Position numbers and translations under genes: made by a program. A stretch of DNA of 64,000 nt from Shinella fusca (GTDB lineage: Bacteria; Pseudomonadota; Alphaproteobacteria; Rhizobiales; Rhizobiaceae): assembly GCF_014203155.1 (NCBI RefSeq), contig NZ_JACHIK010000003.1, positions 62,001-126,000 of the forward strand, in the 5' to 3' direction. Below, piece after piece: positions 59,071 through 64,000 of this stretch. Within the stretch, counting starts at the first letter, position 1. Every line of letters begins with the position of its first letter. The notes under the pieces were generated by a model. The model did not search any database, was not told the origin of the DNA, and was given only the letters and a program-made list of their open reading frames with translations.

Positions 59071-59523
59071 TTAATTTTTCCTGTACACCGCCGCCGGATC
59101 GAACTGCGGCGCGCCGCCGGTGATCGCAAGCGTCGCACCGTCCGGCCCGTTCGAAACGGTGCGGTAGAAGCAGGAGCGCCGGCCGGTGTGGCAGGTGGCG
59201 TCGTGGCCGGCGACGGAGACCTTCAGCCAGACGGCATCCTGGTCGCAGTCCGTGCGCATCTCCACGACGGTCTGGAGGTTGCCGGAGGTCTCGCCCTTCT
59301 TCCACAGCGCCTTGCGCGAGCGGCTCCAGTAGTGGGCAATGCCCGTCTCGACGGTGAGCGCCAGCGCCTCGGCGTTCATGTGCGCGACCATCAGCAGTTC
59401 GCCGTCCTTCGCGTCCGTCACCACCGCCGTCACGAGGCCGTGCTCGTCGAAACGGGGCGTGAAGGCCGAACCCGTTTCGAGCTCGGCCTTGTCCGCGGAG
59501 GGGGCTTTGAAGGTGATCGTCAT
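59071..59523 (-). CDS. hisI: Phosphoribosyl-AMP cyclohydrolase
   Basis: 150 residues. The metal-binding cysteines lie in D-C-D-Q-D and in [11 protein letters not shown]. The [16 protein letters not shown] block is the substrate site. It opens the purine ring of PR-AMP in histidine synthesis. It is the hisI part only and hisE is not fused. It lies 34 bases after folE on the same strand. Confidence 0.96.
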   Translation of the reverse strand: MTITFKAPSADKAELETGSAFTPRFDEHGLVTAVVTDAKDGELLMVAHMNAEALALTVETGIAHYWSRSRKALWKKGETSGNLQTVVEMRTDCDQDAVWLKVSVAGHDATCHTGRRSCFYRTVSNGPDGATLAITGGAPQFDPAAVYRKN

Positions 59524-59557
59524 GGCTCTCGGCTTCCTTGGCGAAGCCGGTCCTCGC

Positions 59558-60169
59558 CTAGCTCCGGATCATCGTCATGAACCGGACCTGTTCGGCCGGC
59601 TCGGTCTTGAACGTACCCGTAAATGTGGTGGTGAGGGTTGTCGAGCCCTGTTTCTGGATGCCGCGCATCGCCATGCACATATGCTCGGCCTCGATCATCA
59701 CGGCGACGCCGCGCGGGTTCAGCGTCTCGTCGATCGCCTTGGCGATCTGCGCCGTCATGGTCTCCTGCGTCTGCAGGCGGCGGCCGTAGATCTCGACGAC
59801 ACGGGCGATCTTGGAAAGACCCAGGACACGGCCGTTCGGAAGATAGGCGACATGCGCCTTGCCGATGATCGGCACCATATGGTGCTCGCAATGCGAGAAG
59901 AACGGGATGTCCTTCACCAGCACCATGTCGTCATAGCCGGCGACCTCCTCGAAGGTGCGGCCAAGCACGTCCTCGGCGGCAAGGTCATAGCCGGAGAAGA
60001 GCTCGCGATAAGCTTTTGCGACGCGGGCCGGCGTATCGAGCAGGCCTTCGCGTTCCGGGTCGTCGCCGGCCCAGCGGAGCAGGACGCGCACGGCGTCCTC
60101 GGCTTCCTTCTGCGTGGGGCGGCCCGACTGTTCGTCGATACGCGGAAAATTGGTGACGATGGCGTCCAT
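59558..60169 (-). CDS. folE: GTP cyclohydrolase I (type IA)
   Basis: 203 residues. Zinc ligands are C and H in S-H-C-E-H-H and C in E-H-M-C-M-A-M-R-G. Core motifs are [11 protein letters not shown] and R-R-L-Q-T-Q-E. It makes dihydroneopterin triphosphate for folate, which serves the glycine cleavage system. It is transcribed together with hisI. Confidence 0.97.
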   Translation of the reverse strand: MDAIVTNFPRIDEQSGRPTQKEAEDAVRVLLRWAGDDPEREGLLDTPARVAKAYRELFSGYDLAAEDVLGRTFEEVAGYDDMVLVKDIPFFSHCEHHMVPIIGKAHVAYLPNGRVLGLSKIARVVEIYGRRLQTQETMTAQIAKAIDETLNPRGVAVMIEAEHMCMAMRGIQKQGSTTLTTTFTGTFKTEPAEQVRFMTMIRS

Positions 60170-60495
60170 GGACCCATTGACCTTTCTGCAGGTTACCTGA
60201 CGTGTTTATCGGACTCGCCACTGGCCATTCGCCTAACCCTGCAGGCTTGGGTTCCGTTGGCGGGCTCCGGGGCTTTCGGGTCTTCGCTCAGCAGTGCGTC
60301 GACCGTCCGGCACGGTTTCCCAAACAACAGGTGATGGCCCCGCATCTTGCAAAACCCTCACCCCAATACGAGTTATCATATAGTATCGATGACGGAGTGC
60401 GAAAGAGGCCGAGGGCGACACGCCGTGCTTTTTTCCCGACCGCGCCGGAATAATCTCCCCGAATCCTTGAAGATTCGGCTAAAAAGGCGGAAAAC
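60170..60495. other. 326-base divergent intergenic region
   Basis: This region lies between folE and the IscU-like gene, which are divergent, so it should contain both promoters. An AT-rich stretch around 60372-60392 (TTATCATATAGTATCGAT) stands out from the GC-rich surroundings. No gene or riboswitch is recognised. Confidence 0.4.
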
Positions 60496-60948
60496 GTGGC
60501 CATGATGGACGATATCTACAACAGCCGTATCCTGGAGTTCGCCGGCAACATTCCGCGCATCGGCACGCTCCCCGACGCAGACGCAGAAGCGGGCGCCCAT
60601 TCCAAGCTCTGCGGCTCTCGCGTGAAGGTCTATCTCAAGCTCGACGGCGACCGTGTCAGCGATTTCGCCCATGAGGTGAAGGCCTGCGCGCTCGGCCAGG
60701 CGTCCTCCTCCATCATGGCACGCCATGTCGTCGGCGCGACGGTGGACGAAATCCGCAAGGCGCGCGAGGACATGCTTGCCATGCTGAAGGCGGACGGCGA
60801 AGGCCCTTCCGGCCGGTTCGAGGACATGCGTTTCCTGAAGCCCGTGAAAGACTACAAGGCCCGCCACGCCTCCACCATGCTGACCTTCGACGCCGTGGTG
60901 GATGCCATCGGCCAGATCGAGGCGAAGCGGCTGGAAACGGCCGGGTGA
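60496..60948 (+). CDS. IscU-like Fe-S scaffold protein lacking the third cysteine
   Basis: 150 residues from a GTG at 60496 (ATG at 60502 possible). The IscU/NifU-N fold is clear. Cysteines C39 (K-L-C-G) and C64 (K-A-C-A-L-G-Q-A-S-S-S) match the first two ligands of IscU. The third position is A125 (R-H-A-S-T-M-L). So it is not a standard three-Cys scaffold. It is the only IscU-like gene here and lies about 39 kb from the suf operon. Confidence 0.86.
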   Translation: MAMMDDIYNSRILEFAGNIPRIGTLPDADAEAGAHSKLCGSRVKVYLKLDGDRVSDFAHEVKACALGQASSSIMARHVVGATVDEIRKAREDMLAMLKADGEGPSGRFEDMRFLKPVKDYKARHASTMLTFDAVVDAIGQIEAKRLETAG

Positions 60949-61011
60949 GGGTGATGAACTCCGCATTGTCGGAAGGCTTCTTGCACAAGGAAATGTCGCT
61001 GTTGCGGTCGC

Positions 61012-61166
61012 ACCCCCCTCTGGCCTGCCGGCCATCTCCCCCTCAAGGGGGGAGATTGGATGGAGCACTGTTTCGTCTCTCTTCAACGCTGCAATTTGGG
61101 CAAAGGTCTGGCGTCTTGCCGATCTCCCCCCTTGAGGGGGAGATGGCCGGCAGGCCAGAGGGGGGT
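61012..61166. repeat. 45-bp perfect inverted repeat (MITE/RIME-like)
   Basis: The arm at 61012-61056 and its exact reverse complement at 61122-61166 are separated by 65 bases. Each arm also carries an internal hairpin (ATCTCCCC with GGGGAGAT). The total is 155 bp, with the right arm ending 31 bases before the yidD start. The size and ends fit a non-coding mosaic element known from rhizobial genomes. It has no ORF of its own. Confidence 0.85.
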
Positions 61167-61197
61167 AACACGGGCGCAGTTCTCGCGAGGCGCGCCG

Positions 61198-61569
61198 ATG
61201 TGTAACGCTCCCGACTGCAACCATCCTCCCGAACGCCTCCGCTACCGCGGCCGCAACTGGAATGGCCCGTTTCGCAAGACGCCGGGGCGGCTGTTCGGCA
61301 TGGGCTTCATCCGCCTCTACCAGCTCACGCTGTCAGGCTTCATCGGCAATTCCTGCCGTCACCTGCCGACCTGCTCGGAATACGGTTACGAGGCCGTTGC
61401 GCGCCATGGCCTCTGGCGCGGCGGGTTCATGGCGCTGTTCCGCTTCGCCCGCTGCGGGCCGGGCGGCACGCATGGTTTCGATCCCGTGCCGGAGGCGCTG
61501 GAGCCCCGCCTTGCCTGGTGGGCGCCGTGGCGGCTGTGGCGTGTTTCGAAGGCGGAGCGCGGCTGTTGA
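61198..61569 (+). CDS. yidD: Membrane protein insertion efficiency factor YidD
   Basis: 123 residues from the ATG at 61198, with GCGAGGCG before it. The YidD core is present: I-R-L-Y-Q-L-T-L-S, C-R-H-L-P-T-C-S-E-Y-G and R-C-G-P-G-G-T-H-G-F-D-P-V-P. It assists YidC-dependent insertion of inner-membrane proteins. The N-terminus has a 30-residue extension with two Cys, and the inverted repeat lies just before the gene. Confidence 0.92.
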   Translation: MCNAPDCNHPPERLRYRGRNWNGPFRKTPGRLFGMGFIRLYQLTLSGFIGNSCRHLPTCSEYGYEAVARHGLWRGGFMALFRFARCGPGGTHGFDPVPEALEPRLAWWAPWRLWRVSKAERGC

Positions 61570-61649
61570 CGACGAAGAAATTCCGCATCGGCACGCTCCG
61601 CAATACCGTCAACGGCCTTGCCGCAATACCTGGATGATGGGGGATCGAA

Positions 61650-62183
61650 ATGGCCGTTCTGCAGACCATGCGACTGACGCTCACCCCGTGCCGCCCCGGC
61701 GACTTGGCCGATTTCATCGCCCTCGAGCGCGATCCCGAGGTCATGCTCTTTCTCAACGGCGGGCGCGCCGTCGACAGGGAGGAGGCCGATCCGGATGCGA
61801 CGTACCTCATGCCGCGGGGAACGGAGCCCTATGTCTGGACGGCGCGGCGGACGGACGGCAATGCGTTCGTCGGCTGGTTCTGCCTGTGGCCGGAAAAGGA
61901 AGGAGAAGCCGAGCTTGGCTATCGCCTGCGCCGGATGGACTGGGGGCAGGGGCTCGCTTCGGAAGGCGCTTCGGCCCTCATCGACTGGGGGTTCGGCAAC
62001 GAAGGTTATGACCGGATCGTGGCCTGCACCATGGCGGTGAACCGCGCCTCGCGCCGCGTGATGGAAAAGGTCGGCATGACCCATATCCGCACGGACCATA
62101 TCGAGTGGTCCGATCCCATTCCGGGCGCGGAGGAGGGCGAAGTATGGTACGCGGTGACGCGTTCTGAGTGGCGCGGTGGCTAG
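61650..62183 (+). CDS. GNAT acetyltransferase (RimJ/RimL-like)
   Basis: 177 residues. R-L-T-L-T-P-C begins the RimJ/RimL-type N-terminus. The acetyl-CoA segment is G-Y-R-L-R-R-M-D-W-G-Q-G-L-A-S-E-G, and N-R-A-S-R-R-V-M-E-K-V-G-M is the last conserved block. The substrate is unknown. Confidence 0.9.
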   Translation: MAVLQTMRLTLTPCRPGDLADFIALERDPEVMLFLNGGRAVDREEADPDATYLMPRGTEPYVWTARRTDGNAFVGWFCLWPEKEGEAELGYRLRRMDWGQGLASEGASALIDWGFGNEGYDRIVACTMAVNRASRRVMEKVGMTHIRTDHIEWSDPIPGAEEGEVWYAVTRSEWRGG

Positions 62184-62303
62184 CCGCCTCTTCCAATCCC
62201 CCGGTTTTCCCCGTATACCGCGCGACGCAACGCGCCGGAATCCCCGGCTTTTCCCTCGCATACCACCCGCATTCGTTGGCGGGACTGGATAGGAGATTTT
62301 TGA

Positions 62304-64000
62304 ATGTCTGCACCTGTTTCCCTGACTTTTCCCGACGGCTCCGTCCGTGAATATCCCGCGGGCTCGACGGGCCGTGACGTCGCCGAGGCGATTTCCAAGT
62401 CGCTTGCCAAGAAGGCGGTCGCGATTGCGCTCGACGGCGAGCTGCGCGATCTCTCCGACCCCGTTTCCAACGGGCGGATCGAGATCGTCACCCGCGAGGA
62501 CGACCGCGCGCTGGAGCTCATCCGCCACGATGCGGCCCATGTGATGGCCGAGGCCGTGCAGGAACTGTGGCCGGGAACGCAGGTGACCATCGGCCCGGTC
62601 ATCGACAACGGCTTCTACTACGACTTCGCCAAGAACGAGCCCTTCACGCCGGACGATCTGCCCAAGATCGAAAAGCGCATGAAGGAGATCATCCAGCGCA
62701 ACAAGCCCTTCACCAAGGAAGTCTGGCCGCGCGCCAAGGCGAAGGACGTCTTCGCCGCCAAGGGCGAGAACTACAAGGTCGAGCTGGTCGATGCGATCCC
62801 CGAGGGGCAGGACCTCAAGATCTACTATCAGGGCGACTGGTTCGACCTCTGCCGCGGGCCGCACATGGCCTCGACCGGCCAGATCGGCACGGCCTTCAAG
62901 CTGATGAAGGTCGCGGGCGCTTACTGGCGCGGCGATTCGAACAATCCGATGCTGACGCGCATCTACGGCACCGCCTGGCGCACGCAGGAGGAGCTCGACA
63001 CCTATCTCAACATCCTCGCCGAGGCCGAAAAGCGTGATCATCGCCGGCTCGGGCGCGAAATGGATCTCTTCCATTTCCAGGAGGAAGGGCCGGGCGTCGT
63101 CTTCTGGCACGGCAAGGGCTGGCGCATGTTCCAGACACTTGTCGCCTACATGCGCCGCCGCCTTGCCGGCACCTATGAGGAGGTGAACGCCCCGCAGGTG
63201 CTCGACAAGTCGCTGTGGGAGACCTCCGGCCACTGGACCTGGTATCGCGACAACATGTTCAAGGTGACCGTCGCGGGTGACGAGACTGACGACGAGCGCG
63301 TCTTCGCGCTGAAGCCGATGAACTGCCCGGGCCATGTGCAGATCTTCAAGCACGGCTTGAAGTCTTACCGGGAACTGCCTGTCCGCCTTGCGGAATTCGG
63401 CAACGTTCATCGCTACGAGCCGTCCGGCGCGCTGCACGGGCTGATGCGCGTGCGCGGCTTCACGCAAGACGACGCGCATGTCTTCTGCACCGACGAGCAG
63501 ATGGCGGCGGAATGCCTGCGCATCAACGACCTCATCCTCTCGGTCTACAAGGACTTCGGCTTCGACGAGGTCACGATCAAGCTCTCGACCCGGCCGGAAA
63601 AGCGCGTCGGCTCGGATGATCTCTGGGACCGTGCGGAAAGCGTGATGAAGGGCGTTCTGGAGACGATCCAGCAGCAGTCGAACAACATCAAGACCGGCAT
63701 CCTGCCGGGCGAGGGCGCGTTCTACGGGCCGAAGTTCGAGTATACGCTGAAGGACGCCATCGGCCGCGAATGGCAGTGCGGCACCACGCAGGTCGACTTT
63801 AACCTGCCGGAACGCTTCGGCGCCTTCTACATCGACCAGGCGTCGGAAAAGCGTCAGCCGGTGATGATCCACCGCGCCATCTGCGGCTCGATGGAACGCT
63901 TCCTCGGCATCCTCATCGAGAACTTCGCCGGCCACATGCCGCTGTGGATCGCGCCGCTGCAGGTGGTGGTCGCGACGATCACCTCGGAAGCGGACGACTA
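62304..64000 (+). CDS. thrS: Threonyl-tRNA synthetase, N-terminal 565 residues (3' truncated)
   Basis: The frame opens at the ATG at 62304, with TAGGAGAT upstream, and stays open to the window end. A TGS domain (about 5-65) is followed by the editing domain, with H-D-A-A-H in the HxxxH motif and an intact C-R-G-P-H. The class II core follows, with motif 2 ([11 protein letters not shown]) and the zinc cysteine in M-N-C-P-G-H. The anticodon-binding domain is beyond the edge. Confidence 0.97.
   Translation, partial: MSAPVSLTFPDGSVREYPAGSTGRDVAEAISKSLAKKAVAIALDGELRDLSDPVSNGRIEIVTREDDRALELIRHDAAHVMAEAVQELWPGTQVTIGPVIDNGFYYDFAKNEPFTPDDLPKIEKRMKEIIQRNKPFTKEVWPRAKAKDVFAAKGENYKVELVDAIPEGQDLKIYYQGDWFDLCRGPHMASTGQIGTAFKLMKVAGAYWRGDSNNPMLTRIYGTAWRTQEELDTYLNILAEAEKRDHRRLGREMDLFHFQEEGPGVVFWHGKGWRMFQTLVAYMRRRLAGTYEEVNAPQVLDKSLWETSGHWTWYRDNMFKVTVAGDETDDERVFALKPMNCPGHVQIFKHGLKSYRELPVRLAEFGNVHRYEPSGALHGLMRVRGFTQDDAHVFCTDEQMAAECLRINDLILSVYKDFGFDEVTIKLSTRPEKRVGSDDLWDRAESVMKGVLETIQQQSNNIKTGILPGEGAFYGPKFEYTLKDAIGREWQCGTTQVDFNLPERFGAFYIDQASEKRQPVMIHRAICGSMERFLGILIENFAGHMPLWIAPLQVVVATITSEADD

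Noticed and set aside
60202-60453. 83-codon plus-strand ORF between folE and the IscU-like gene
   Set aside because: It lies in a divergent promoter region, has no ribosome site and no motif.
61386-63935. 849-codon open frame on the minus strand opposite yidD, GNAT and thrS
   Set aside because: It is an antisense shadow of well-supported genes. Its translation has the composition typical of reversed high-GC codons and no domain.

Overview
The window is high-GC chromosomal DNA from an alphaproteobacterium, most likely a member of the Rhizobiaceae (Ensifer, Shinella, Rhizobium or Agrobacterium relatives). The evidence is the gene content: an alphaproteobacterial suf cluster, PAS_5, DUF1489 and ATP12 proteins, a RhlE-type helicase, and a gcvTHP operon behind a tandem glycine riboswitch. 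Short extragenic palindromes of the type common in rhizobia are also present. I see no prophage, transposase, CRISPR array, plasmid function or toxin-antitoxin pair. This looks like core or near-core genome, and the unusual material is in regulatory leaders, small ORFs and altered family members.

Layout. 1-5.4 kb: end of a MobA-like nucleotidyltransferase, TfoX-like protein, NUDIX hydrolase, DEAD-box helicase, M23 peptidase, DUF455 ferritin-like protein, 1-Cys peroxiredoxin. 5.5-13.7 kb: a giant AsmA-like protein, tyrS divergent from anmK, a membrane diguanylate cyclase, an alpha/beta hydrolase. 13.8-21.1 kb: Fe-S assembly operon (IscS-type desulfurase, sufB, a 53-aa ORF, sufC, sufD, sufS, sufT, sufA) behind a promoter with an Irr-box-like dyad. 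21.2-23.5 kb: multi-PAS histidine kinase overlapping a single-domain response regulator. 23.7-28.5 kb: gcvT-gcvH-gcvP (minus strand) with a tandem glycine riboswitch. 28.6-33.8 kb: small proteins, an RluA pseudouridine synthase/HAD/ATP12 run, then pccB and a DoxX gene. 33.8-39 kb (minus): gdx/sugE with a guanidine-II-type leader, then fghA, DUF1345, YaiI, a secreted protein, elaA, frmA and an XRE regulator. 39.1-45.8 kb: DMT transporter, pccA, lipB, tRNA-Leu, a deformylase homologue lacking metal ligands, mgtE, and a LiuR-like MerR regulator. 45.8-54.1 kb: membrane enzymes, a 33-aa ORF, sdaA, DUF1489, a D,D-carboxypeptidase with SPOR domain, and a LapG-like protease. 54.6-58.7 kb: tandem-PilZ protein, PAS_5 protein, rhomboid, CBS protein, patatin. 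59-64 kb: hisI, folE, IscU-like scaffold, a 45-bp perfect inverted repeat, yidD, GNAT, and the start of thrS.

Functional links. The suf operon and the distal IscU-like scaffold serve Fe-S assembly. gcvTHP, lipB and folE connect through lipoate and one-carbon/folate metabolism, and sdaA feeds from serine. frmA and fghA form the glutathione-dependent formaldehyde pathway. pccA and pccB form propionyl-CoA carboxylase but lie about 6.7 kb apart with the formaldehyde/guanidinium genes between them. The most notable signal is the gdx leader: a sigma70-like promoter whose predicted start coincides with the first of three consecutive hairpins, each with an ACGR tetraloop. Known guanidine-II riboswitches have two such hairpins.
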